Below, in pieces: positions 17,259 through 28,113 of a stretch of DNA of 64,000 nt. Where the stretch lies: NCBI RefSeq assembly GCF_000828055.2, contig NZ_CP010523.2:434001-498000 (forward strand), in the 5' to 3' direction. A program made the position numbers and the translations under genes. Positions within the stretch are counted from its first letter, which is position 1. Each line of letters begins with the position of its first letter. The notes under the pieces are model-generated. The model worked only from the letters and a program-made list of their open reading frames with translations. It ran no database searches and had not been told where the DNA came from. This DNA is from Klebsiella variicola (lineage in GTDB: Bacteria; Pseudomonadota; Gammaproteobacteria; Enterobacterales; Enterobacteriaceae).

Positions 17259-18383
17259 ATGACGCCCGACGAGATTTGGCTGCGGCTGATGAAGGTCAGT
17301 AATTTGTATGGCGACAGGATGCTGGATATTGCGCAGCGGTTATGCGCAGCCGCTTTCGTGGATAGTGAAGTGCTATATGCCGTTGGGATGACCGCGGCGC
17401 AGGTGAAGCCATTTTTACGGTTTGACGAGCGGGAGCTTGACGAGACGCAGCGCTGGCTGGAACACCCGGATCATCATCTGTTACGGGCTGACGATCCGCG
17501 CTATCCCTTGCGGCTAAGGGCTATCGCTGATTACCCCGGCGCGTTGCTGGTCAGTGGCGACCCCGCCCTGCTTCACAGCGCGCAGCTTGCCGTTATTGGC
17601 AGCCGTTTGCACTCCTGGTATGGCGCCCGCTGGGGAAAACTGTTCAGCGAAACGCTGGCGCGTAGAGGGATCACCATCACCAGTGGGCTGGCGTTAGGCA
17701 TTGATGGCGTTGCGCACCGCGGCGCGCTGGCCGCGGAGGGGAAAACCATCGCGGTGCTGGGCAACGGGCTGGAACAGGTTTATCCGCGGCGCCATGCAAA
17801 CCTCGCCCAACAGATCATCGACAATGGCGGTACGCTGGTCTCTGAATTTCCACTCATTACGCCGCCGCTTCCCGCTCATTTTCCCCGACGTAACCGTATT
17901 ATCAGCGGCTTAAGTTTGGGCGTGCTGGTGATTGAGGCGGCGTTGCGAAGCGGATCGCTGGTCACCGTCCGTTGCGCCCTGGAGCAGGGAAGAGATGTGT
18001 TCGCCCTGCCAGGCCCGATTGGTAATCCGGGATCTGAAGGTCCGCACTGGTTAATCAAGCAAGGCGCGGTACCGGTGACCTCGCCAGAGGATATCGTGGA
18101 GTACTGGCAAAACGAGCTGGCCTGGCTTACTGATACGTCTGATTCGATAAATAATTGCGCCGATCAGCCGTCTGTAGCATTGCCATTTCCGGAGCTCCTG
18201 GCTAACGTAGGAGATGAGGTAACACCTGTTGACGTTGTCGCTGAACGTGCCGGCCAATCTGTGCCAGTAACCGTAGCTCAGCTACTTGAACTGGAGTTAG
18301 CAGGCTGGATCGCAGCTGTACCCGGCGGCTATGTCCGATTAAGGAGGGCAAGCCATGTTCGACGTACTCATGTATTTGTTTGA
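17259..18383 (+). CDS. dprA: DNA-processing protein DprA (Smf)
   Basis: DprA binds incoming single-stranded DNA and loads RecA in transformable bacteria; in enterobacteria its normal role is unclear. The start at 17259 gives 374 residues, matching E. coli, with GGGGTAAGG just upstream; the earlier in-frame ATG at 17199 would add 20 residues with no family match. The Rossmann-like core motifs [13 protein letters not shown] and [13 protein letters not shown], the segment [12 protein letters not shown], and a C-terminal winged-helix region ending [19 protein letters not shown] are all present. It overlaps smg by 29 bases. Confidence 0.95.
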   Translation: MTPDEIWLRLMKVSNLYGDRMLDIAQRLCAAAFVDSEVLYAVGMTAAQVKPFLRFDERELDETQRWLEHPDHHLLRADDPRYPLRLRAIADYPGALLVSGDPALLHSAQLAVIGSRLHSWYGARWGKLFSETLARRGITITSGLALGIDGVAHRGALAAEGKTIAVLGNGLEQVYPRRHANLAQQIIDNGGTLVSEFPLITPPLPAHFPRRNRIISGLSLGVLVIEAALRSGSLVTVRCALEQGRDVFALPGPIGNPGSEGPHWLIKQGAVPVTSPEDIVEYWQNELAWLTDTSDSINNCADQPSVALPFPELLANVGDEVTPVDVVAERAGQSVPVTVAQLLELELAGWIAAVPGGYVRLRRASHVRRTHVFV

Positions 18384-18828
18384 AACTTACATCCATAACG
18401 AAGCAGAAATGCGCGTGGATCAGGACAAACTGACGCGGGATCTTACCGATGCGGGTTTTGAGCGGGAAGATATCTATAACGCGTTAATGTGGCTCGAGAA
18501 ACTGGCTGATTATCAGGAAGGTCTCGTTGAACCCATGCAGCTCGCTTCCGACCCGCTGTCGCTTCGGGTGTATACCGAAGAGGAGTGCCAGCGTCTGGAT
18601 GCCAGTTGCCGGGGATTTTTACTCTTCCTCGAGCAGATTCAGGTGTTGAACCTCGAAACGCGAGAAATGGTGATAGAGCGCGTCCTGGCGCTGGATACAG
18701 CAGAATTTGAACTGGAAGACCTGAAATGGGTCATTCTGATGGTACTGTTCAACATTCCGGGCTGTGAAAACGCCTATCAGCAAATGGAAGAATTACTCTT
18801 CGAAGTAAATGAAGGTATGCTGCATTAA
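18355..18828 (+). CDS. smg: DUF494 family protein Smg
   Basis: Smg (157 residues, same length as E. coli) is a conserved acidic alpha-helical protein of unknown function. The opening [20 protein letters not shown] and the C-terminal [20 protein letters not shown] are characteristic. Its start lies inside the dprA end, preceded by AAGGAGGGCAAGCC, a very strong ribosome binding site, so translation is probably coupled. The stable dprA-smg pairing in gammaproteobacteria is the only functional hint. Confidence 0.95.
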   Translation: MFDVLMYLFETYIHNEAEMRVDQDKLTRDLTDAGFEREDIYNALMWLEKLADYQEGLVEPMQLASDPLSLRVYTEEECQRLDASCRGFLLFLEQIQVLNLETREMVIERVLALDTAEFELEDLKWVILMVLFNIPGCENAYQQMEELLFEVNEGMLH

Positions 18829-18854
18829 TCTTTTTGCAGCAACATCGAGTTGTT

Positions 18855-19397
18855 ATGACCAAATCAGCACTGTTTTCGGTGCGTAAAAATGAGCCCTGCC
18901 CGCAGTGCGGGGCTGAACTGGTGATCCGTTCCGGGAAACATGGCCCGTTTCTCGGCTGTTCGCATTATCCGGACTGTGACTATATCCGTCCCCTGAAAAG
19001 TCAGGCGGACGGTCATATCGTTAAGGTGCTGGAGGGACAGGAGTGCCCATTTTGCGGCGCTGTCATGGTGTTACGCCAGGGGCGCTTTGGTATGTTTATC
19101 GGCTGCAGTCGCTATCCTGAATGCGAGCATACCGAGCTGATTGATAAACCCGATGAGACCGCTATCGCCTGTCCGCAATGCGGACAGGGGCATCTGGTCC
19201 AGCGTCGCTCTCGTTTCGGTAAAACCTTTCATTCCTGCGATCGCTACCCTGATTGCCAGTTCGTTATCAATTTTAAACCGGTAGCGGGCGAATGCCCTGA
19301 ATGCCATTACCCGCTGTTAATTGAAAAGAAGACGGCGCAGGGGCTCAGACGCTTCTGTGCCAGTAAACAATGTGGAAAGCCGATCCCGGCGGAATAA
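18855..19397 (+). CDS. yrdD: Topoisomerase I-like zinc-finger protein YrdD
   Basis: The protein has 180 residues from the ATG at 18855. It is made of four C4 zinc-ribbon units starting [24 protein letters not shown] and CPECHYPL, each closed by a Cys pair of the GCSxYPxC type (the last as FCASKQC). This resembles the C-terminal DNA-binding ribbons of topoisomerase I without the catalytic part. A stand-alone role in single-stranded DNA binding is an inference. It precedes tsaC with a four-base gap. Confidence 0.93.
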   Translation: MTKSALFSVRKNEPCPQCGAELVIRSGKHGPFLGCSHYPDCDYIRPLKSQADGHIVKVLEGQECPFCGAVMVLRQGRFGMFIGCSRYPECEHTELIDKPDETAIACPQCGQGHLVQRRSRFGKTFHSCDRYPDCQFVINFKPVAGECPECHYPLLIEKKTAQGLRRFCASKQCGKPIPAE

Positions 19398-19401
19398 ATC
19401 A

Positions 19402-19974
19402 GTGAACAATAACCTGCCCTCAGAAACCGTCGCCCATGCCGTGGCGGTACTGAAAAATGAACATGTCATCGCCTACCCCACAGAAGCCGTTTTTGGCGTT
19501 GGCTGCGATCCAGACAGCGAAACGGCCGTCATGCGTCTGCTGGAGCTGAAGCAGCGTCCTGTTGACAAGGGATTGATCCTTATCGCCGCCAGCTTTGAGC
19601 AGTTGAAGCCTTATGTTGATGATTCACGGTTAAGTGACTCGCAGCGGGACGCTATCTTTTCCTGCTGGCCGGGACCGGTGACGTTTGTATTCCCGGCGCG
19701 TCCTGAAACGCCGCGCTGGCTGACGGGGCGTTTTGATTCGCTGGCCGTACGCGTGACCAACCATCCGCTGGTGATTGAATTGTGCGAAGCTTACGGGAAA
19801 CCGCTGGTCTCGACGAGCGCCAATCTCACCGGGCAACCACCGTGTCGTACCACCGCAGAGGTTCATGCTCAGTTTGGTGACAGCTTCCCGGTTGTGGATG
19901 GCGCCACGGGTGGACGGCAAAATCCATCTGAAATCCGTGATGCCCTGACGGGTAAACTGTTCCGCCAGGGGTGA
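19402..19974 (+). CDS. tsaC: Threonylcarbamoyl-AMP synthase TsaC (GTG start)
   Basis: TsaC (190 residues) makes threonylcarbamoyl-AMP from threonine, bicarbonate and ATP, the first step of the t6A37 modification of ANN-decoding tRNAs. The Sua5/YrdC fold signatures [16 protein letters not shown] and [12 protein letters not shown] are present, as is the [10 protein letters not shown] loop that binds the nucleotide. The GTG at 19402 (NNNLPSETV) aligns with the E. coli start. The upstream in-frame ATG at 19321 would overlap yrdD by 77 bases and is rejected. Confidence 0.95.
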   Translation: MNNNLPSETVAHAVAVLKNEHVIAYPTEAVFGVGCDPDSETAVMRLLELKQRPVDKGLILIAASFEQLKPYVDDSRLSDSQRDAIFSCWPGPVTFVFPARPETPRWLTGRFDSLAVRVTNHPLVIELCEAYGKPLVSTSANLTGQPPCRTTAEVHAQFGDSFPVVDGATGGRQNPSEIRDALTGKLFRQG

Positions 19975-19977
19975 ACC

Positions 19978-20796
19978 ATGGAAACCTATGCCGTTTTTGG
20001 TAATCCGATCGCGCACAGCAAGTCGCCTTCTATTCATCAGCTGTTTGCCCGCCAGTTAGGGATTACTCATCCTTATGGACGTGTGCTGGCGCCACTGGAC
20101 GATTTTGTCTCTTCTCTGAATCAGTTCTTTGCAGAAGGAGGAAAGGGGGCCAACGTCACCGTTCCTTTTAAAGAGGAAGCTTTTGCGCGCGCGGACGAGC
20201 TGACAGAACGCGCTGCGCTGGCGGGAGCAGTAAACACCCTGAAACGCCTGGAAGATGGCCGTTTACTGGGGGACAACACCGACGGTATTGGCCTCCTGAG
20301 CGATCTGGAACGCCTGGGGTTCATTAAGCCGCGCCAGCGGATCCTGCTGGTAGGTGCTGGTGGCGCATCACGCGGGGTTCTTTTGCCGCTTCTGTCGCTG
20401 GGATGTGCCGTCACGATCGTGAATCGAACCTATTCTCGTGCCCATGAGTTAGCCACTCTCTTCGCCCATACCGGTAGCGTCAGCGCAAGAGAGATGGATA
20501 CCTTATCCGGGGAAACATTCGATCTGATCATCAATGCGACGTCCAGTGGAATAGACGGTGATGTACCGGCTATCCCGGCATCTGTTGTCCACGCTGACGT
20601 GTATTGCTATGACATGTTTTACCAGAAAGGGCCAACACCGTTTCTTCACTGGTGCCAGCAGTATGGCGCAGTCCACTGTGCTGATGGGCTGGGAATGCTG
20701 GTGGCGCAAGCCGCCCATGCTGTTCTGCTATGGCACGGCGTCCTGCCGGCTATCGCTCCGGTCATCGAAACGCTGCAGCAGGAACTGAATGCATGA
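19978..20796 (+). CDS. aroE: Shikimate dehydrogenase (NADP+)
   Basis: AroE (272 residues) reduces 3-dehydroshikimate to shikimate with NADPH in aromatic amino acid synthesis. The shikimate-binding motif SKSPSIH, catalytic K65 (in NVTVPFKEE) and D102 (in GDNTDGIG) are present. The nucleotide loop GAGGASRG is near residue 127, followed by the NRTYSRA segment that selects NADP. It is three bases after tsaC and overlaps yrdB by four (ATGA). A second enzyme of the same pathway, AroQ, is also in this window. Confidence 0.98.
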   Translation: METYAVFGNPIAHSKSPSIHQLFARQLGITHPYGRVLAPLDDFVSSLNQFFAEGGKGANVTVPFKEEAFARADELTERAALAGAVNTLKRLEDGRLLGDNTDGIGLLSDLERLGFIKPRQRILLVGAGGASRGVLLPLLSLGCAVTIVNRTYSRAHELATLFAHTGSVSAREMDTLSGETFDLIINATSSGIDGDVPAIPASVVHADVYCYDMFYQKGPTPFLHWCQQYGAVHCADGLGMLVAQAAHAVLLWHGVLPAIAPVIETLQQELNA

Positions 20797-21050
20797 ATCA
20801 GGCGATTCAGTTTCCTGACCGGGAATCATGGGATGCCGAACGGCAGGGTGTGGTTTTTCCTGTGCTGGTCAATGGGATGCAATTAACCTGCGCAATTTCA
20901 GGACAGAGCCTGCAGCAGCGTTTTGGTGCAGAGGGGCCAGCGCAGTGGCTGGCCGCCTTCCAGGAACATCGTTGGGATCTAGAGGAAGAGGTGGAAGCAT
21001 TGATCCGCGATGGTCAGGAAGATGCTCAGGGCTGGATCTGGTTATCCTGA
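20793..21050 (+). CDS. yrdB: DUF1488 family protein YrdB
   Basis: This 85-residue acidic protein starts [14 protein letters not shown], its ATG overlapping the aroE stop in an ATGA, which indicates translational coupling. Its function is unknown; DUF1488 proteins are small and widespread in gammaproteobacteria. The last 25 bases of its frame overlap the 3' end of convergent yrdA. The same aroE-yrdB-yrdA arrangement is recalled from E. coli. Confidence 0.9.
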   Translation: MNQAIQFPDRESWDAERQGVVFPVLVNGMQLTCAISGQSLQQRFGAEGPAQWLAAFQEHRWDLEEEVEALIRDGQEDAQGWIWLS

Positions 21051-21580
21051 TCCAGGTATTCATTTTTCCATTTCACATAGTTATTTGCTGAATACTTCAG
21101 TCCTTCCCGTTCCGTCTCCGTCAGGGGGCGGATCTGTTTGACCGGATTGCCAAAGTAAAGGTAGCCGCTTTCCAGTTGTTTGTTCTGCGGTACCAAACTG
21201 CCTGCACCAATCATGACGTCATCGCCAACGACGACACCATCTAATAAGATCGAACCCATACCAACCAGCACGCGGTTGCCGATAGTGCAGCCGTGCAGCA
21301 TCACTTTATGACCAACAGTTACATCCTCACCAATGATCAGCGGATTTCCCTCCGGCTTATAAGAGGACTTATGGGTCACATGGAGAACGCTACCGTCCTG
21401 AATATTGCTGCGTTGACCTATCGATACATAGTTGACGTCGCCGCGAATGGCCACCAGAGGCCAGACGCTGACATCATCGGCAATTCTGACATCACCGATG
21501 ACAACGCTGGATGCGTCAATCATGACGCGAAGACCGATTTGTGGGAAAAATGCTTTATAGGGGCGCAGCTGAGCAGACAT
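21026..21580 (-). CDS. yrdA: Gamma-carbonic-anhydrase-like hexapeptide protein YrdA
   Basis: YrdA (184 residues from MSAQLRPYKAFFP) has a left-handed beta-helix built of hexapeptide repeats with the gamma-carbonic anhydrase metal site. H91 and H96 (in GHKVMLHG) have the five-residue spacing of that family, with H70 as the likely third ligand. Whether it has anhydrase activity is not shown; related proteins include CaiE and PaaY. The longer frame beginning at 21706 reaches into the upstream region and has no family match. It is convergent with yrdB. Confidence 0.93.
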   Translation of the reverse strand: MSAQLRPYKAFFPQIGLRVMIDASSVVIGDVRIADDVSVWPLVAIRGDVNYVSIGQRSNIQDGSVLHVTHKSSYKPEGNPLIIGEDVTVGHKVMLHGCTIGNRVLVGMGSILLDGVVVGDDVMIGAGSLVPQNKQLESGYLYFGNPVKQIRPLTETEREGLKYSANNYVKWKNEYLDQDNQIQP

Positions 21581-22051
21581 ATAGACCTCAAAATACCGGA
21601 ATGTAAGAAGACTTTGGTGGCTTTTATCTCCCTGTGCAACCCCTGAAAACGGTGAAAATTGAGCAAATCGTGCAATTACGCGACGAAAAGGGTGAAAAAT
21701 CACCATTCAGAAAAAAAGATCGAAAAAAGGCTTGTGCAAAAAAATGGGATCCCTATAATGCGCTCCCACTGACACGGCAGATGTGAATCACTTCACACAA
21801 ACAGCCGGTTCGGTTGAAGAGAAAAATCCTGAAATTCAGGGTTGACTCTGAAAGAGGAAAGCGTAATATACGCCACCTCGCGACAGAGCGCTAAAGCGCG
21901 TCGCAACTGCTCTTTAACAATTTATCAGACAATCTGTGTGGGCACTCAAAGTGACATGGATTCTTAACGTCCTCGGACGAAAAATGAATACCAAGTCTCT
22001 GAGTGAACATACGTAATTCATTACGAAGTTTAATTCACGAGCATCAAACTT
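21581..22051 (+). promoter_or_regulatory. rRNA operon upstream region: UP element, P1, P2, boxB-boxA leader
   Basis: P1 has TTGTGC (21732-21737) and TATAAT (21754-21759) with a 16-base spacer, a GC-rich discriminator after the -10, and an A-tract-rich upstream stretch (about 21690-21730) fitting an UP element. P2 has TTGACT (21842-21847) and TAATAT (21864-21869), also with a 16-base spacer. The antitermination signals are boxB, GCGC-TAAA-GCGC (21888-21899), and boxA, TGCTCTTTA (21908-21916). Fis sites would lie upstream of P1 but were not pinned down. Confidence 0.92.
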
Positions 22052-23591
<1,540 letters not shown>

Positions 23592-23797
23592 CCTTAAAGA
23601 ACCTGCCTTTGTAGTGTCCACACAGATTGTTTGATAAATGATAAATTTCAAAATGTACTGCGAAGTGCATTGTGAAATTTTGCTCTTTAAAAATCTGGAT
23701 CAAGCTGAAAATTGAAACGACACACAGCTAATGTGTGTTCGAGTCTCTCAAATTTTCGCGACACGATGATGTTTTACGAAACATCTTCGGGTTGTGA
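23592..23797 (+). other. 16S-23S internal spacer without tRNA genes
   Basis: The spacer is only about 206 bases. It contains a stem-loop, AAATTTCA (23643-23650) with TGAAATTT (23673-23680), immediately followed by a boxA (TGCTCTTTA from 23681), then the usual pre-23S leader. Reading both strands gives no cloverleaf, no GTTCGA T-loop in tRNA context and no CCA end. E. coli rrnD carries tRNA-Ile and tRNA-Ala here. Confidence 0.85.
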
Positions 23798-26702
<2,905 letters not shown>

Positions 26703-26796
26703 ACAACGCCGAAGCTGTTTTGGCGGATTTGAGAGAAGATTTTTAGCGTGATACAGATTAATCGATGCGTCCGCAGGACGTGTTGAAAACAGAATT

Positions 26797-26916
26797 TGCC
26801 TGGCGGCACTAGCGCGGTGGTCCCACCTGACCCCATGCCGAACTCAGAAGTGAAACGCCGTAGCGCCGATGGTAGTGTGGGGTCTCCCCATGTGAGAGTA
26901 GGGAACTGCCAGGCAT
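26797..26916 (+). rRNA. rrf: 5S ribosomal RNA, proximal copy
   Basis: A 120-base gene begins TGCCTGGCGGC and ends GAACTGCCAGGCAT, so the ends pair as helix I. The internal CCCCATGCCGAACTCAGAAG is the conserved loop region. It lies 94 bases after 23S rRNA and 12 bases before the tRNA-Thr gene. Confidence 0.97.
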
Positions 26917-26928
26917 CAAATTTAGCGT

Positions 26929-27004
26929 GCTGATATGGCTCAGTTGGTAGAGCGCACCCTTGGTAAGGGTGAGGTCCCCAGTTCGACTCTGGGTATCAGC
27001 ACCA
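26929..27004 (+). tRNA. thrV: tRNA-Thr (anticodon GGT)
   Basis: The 76-base gene starts GCTGATATGGCTCAG and ends with an encoded CCA. The anticodon loop TTGGTAA carries GGT (26962-26964), reading ACC and ACU codons. The acceptor arms GCTGATA and TATCAGC pair perfectly, and the T-loop GTTCGACTC is present. It lies between two 5S genes, the arrangement known from E. coli rrnD. Confidence 0.97.
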
Positions 27005-27040
27005 CTTTTTAGGTTAAAGTTCGGCACGTTGTAAAGAATT

Positions 27041-27160
27041 TGCCTGGCGACAATAGCGCGGCGGTCCCACCTGACCCCATGCCGAACTCAGAAGTGAAAC
27101 GTCGTAGCGCCGATGGTAGTGTGGGGTCTCCCCATGTGAGAGTAGGGAATCGCCAGGCAT
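27041..27160 (+). rRNA. rrf: 5S ribosomal RNA, distal copy (diverged)
   Basis: A second 120-base 5S gene begins TGCCTGGCGACAATAG and ends GAATCGCCAGGCAT. It differs from the first copy at positions 10, 13, 22, 62, 110 and 111. The changes at 10/110 (G-C to A-U) and 9/111 (G-U to G-C) keep helix I paired, and C22 with U62 keeps helix II pairs (C22-G61, G21-U62). It therefore looks functional. Its E. coli counterpart is rrfF. Confidence 0.96.
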
Positions 27161-27167
27161 CAAATAA

Positions 27168-27208
27168 AGCAAAAGGCCCAGTCGAAAGACTGGGCCTTTT
27201 GCTTTTGT
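27168..27208 (+). terminator. rRNA operon terminator, first copy
   Basis: A perfect 16-base stem, AGCAAAAGGCCCAGTC (27168-27183) and GACTGGGCCTTTTGCT (27188-27203), has a GAAA tetraloop and a T-rich end. It resembles rrnB T1 of E. coli, and the downstream sequence (about 27210-27320, with several small hairpins) also follows the rrnB-type tail. Confidence 0.93.
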
Positions 27209-27323
27209 TATATCTGTTGTTTGCCGATGAGCGCTCTCCGGAGCAGGACAAATCCGCCGGGAGCGGATTTGAACGTTGCGCAGCAACGGCCGGAGGGTAG
27301 CGGGCAGGACGCCCGCCATCATT

Positions 27324-27380
27324 CCCAGGCATCAAATAAAACGAAAGGCTCAGTCGGAAGACCGGGCTTTATTGTTTTTT
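27324..27380 (+). pseudogene. 5S 3' end remnant with decayed terminator copy
   Basis: CCCAGGCATCAAATAAA (27324-27340) repeats the very end of 5S rRNA and the bases following it. It is followed by AAAGGCTCAGTC-GGAA-GACCGGGCTTT, a weakened copy of the first terminator with one mismatch and one bulge. This looks like the leftover of a third 5S-terminator unit. Confidence 0.75.
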
Positions 27381-27402
27381 GCGGCCAGACGCGCCGCCAG
27401 CT

Positions 27403-27476
27403 CCCCCGGTGGCGCTGCGCTTACCGGGGCTACAGACCCCGTAGCCCGGAAAAGGTGCGCAGCACCGCCTCTGGGG
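27403..27476 (+). repeat. REP pair (BIME-like) between terminators
   Basis: Two imperfect palindromic units lie head to head. The left one (27403-27434) contains CCCCCGGTGGCGCTGCGCT and ends GGGGCTACA. The right one (27441-27476) begins GTAGCCCGGAAAAGG, contains TGCGCAGCA and ends CTCTGGGG. The CCCGG...GGCTACA / GTAGCCCGG pattern is the common Klebsiella REP type. Such pairs can form hairpins and bind gyrase or IHF in E. coli. Confidence 0.75.
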
Positions 27477-27503
27477 AAAGCAGCGGTCATATCAACGTAA
27501 ATG

Positions 27504-27540
27504 AAAGGCCCAGTCGTGTGACTGGGCCTTTTGTCTTTCT
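27504..27540 (+). terminator. Third rRNA-type terminator
   Basis: AAAGGCCCAGTC (27504-27515), loop GTGT, and GACTGGGCCTTT (27520-27531) are followed by TTGTCTTTCT. The stem is nearly the same as that of the first terminator with a different loop, so it is probably a repeated copy. It is the last plus-strand element before convergent yhdV. Confidence 0.9.
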
Positions 27541-27594
27541 GGCGACTGAGCCGAAGAGAACGCCTCCAGGCTGAGCATTTGTGGAGCGGAGTTG

Positions 27595-27815
27595 CTAACG
27601 AGTCAGCGCGACGATCCCTAACGTGAGGCCGGCTACCGCGGCGGCCCCCCGGCGATCGCACCTGCGGTGTCCCAGTTGTCTTCTGTTGTGCCTTTCATAC
27701 AGGTATTGGTGTGGACTAAGCGGCCTTGCGAGTCATAAACCGGCACGCAAGGAGAGTCATGGGCACAGCCTGCCAGCAGAGAGGCCAGCAGCGCCACGAT
27801 TAAATACTTTTTCAT
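27595..27815 (-). pseudogene. yhdV: Small lipoprotein YhdV, frameshifted in a G run
   Basis: The intact part encodes 60 residues: MKKYLIVALLASLLAGCAHD with a clear lipobox (LAGC, Cys17), then SPCVPVYDSQGRLVHTN and TCMKGTTEDNWDTAGAIAGG, after which the frame ends PPR-stop at 27633. Adding one G to the six-G run (plus-strand C27645-27650) restores AAAVAGLTLGIVALTR and a stop at 27595, giving 73 residues, the E. coli length. The missing end is a hydrophobic, glycine-containing segment. It could be a real mutation or a homopolymer read error. The function of YhdV is unknown; the protein would be an outer-membrane or periplasmic lipoprotein downstream of acrF. Confidence 0.85.
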
Positions 27816-28070
27816 GATATTACCTCTGGATAATCCGCAGGGTTGTACTGAGAGCCAGTGCAGAACGGAATGGCTTATTTTATCACCGCGGATTGTCCGG
27901 CCCGGATGCCGAAATCATCTCAATTTATGAGCCGCGTAAATATCGTGAAGATAAGCCCGGGAATATGCAGAAAAGATGGAGAGAAAGATTGTGATTCAGC
28001 GATGCTGCGTGCGATGGCGGTTGCCAGACTGCGGGGGAGTTTAGTTTAGCTGGCGACCAATATTCCATGC

Positions 28071-28097
28071 AAAAAAAAGCGCCCGGAGGGGGCGCCT
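28071..28097 (-). terminator. acrEF terminator
   Basis: On the minus strand GGCGCCCCCTCCGGGCGC forms a hairpin followed by eight T, 17 bases after the acrF stop. This is a strong intrinsic terminator. The remaining stretch between it and yhdV (27816-28070) contains no gene I can support. Confidence 0.88.
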
Positions 28098-28113
28098 TCA
28101 AGACATAGCCGAA

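Noticed and set aside
23643-23680. Hairpin in the 16S-23S spacer considered as a tRNA remnant
   Set aside because: It is a simple stem-loop beside boxA, as in antitermination signals, with no tRNA T-loop, anticodon arm or CCA end.
27403-27476. Two-unit palindromic repeat considered as a CRISPR or ERIC element
   Set aside because: There are only two inverted units without spacers, and the core matches REP-type palindromes, not the 126-base ERIC pattern.
27009-27661. Minus- and plus-strand frames of about 100 residues in the rrn tail
   Set aside because: They are built from 5S, terminator and REP sequence and contain repeated copies of the same pieces, not a protein fold.
27858-28049. 63-residue frame between yhdV and the acrF terminator
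   Set aside because: No recognisable motif, no good ribosome binding site and unremarkable composition; more likely chance.
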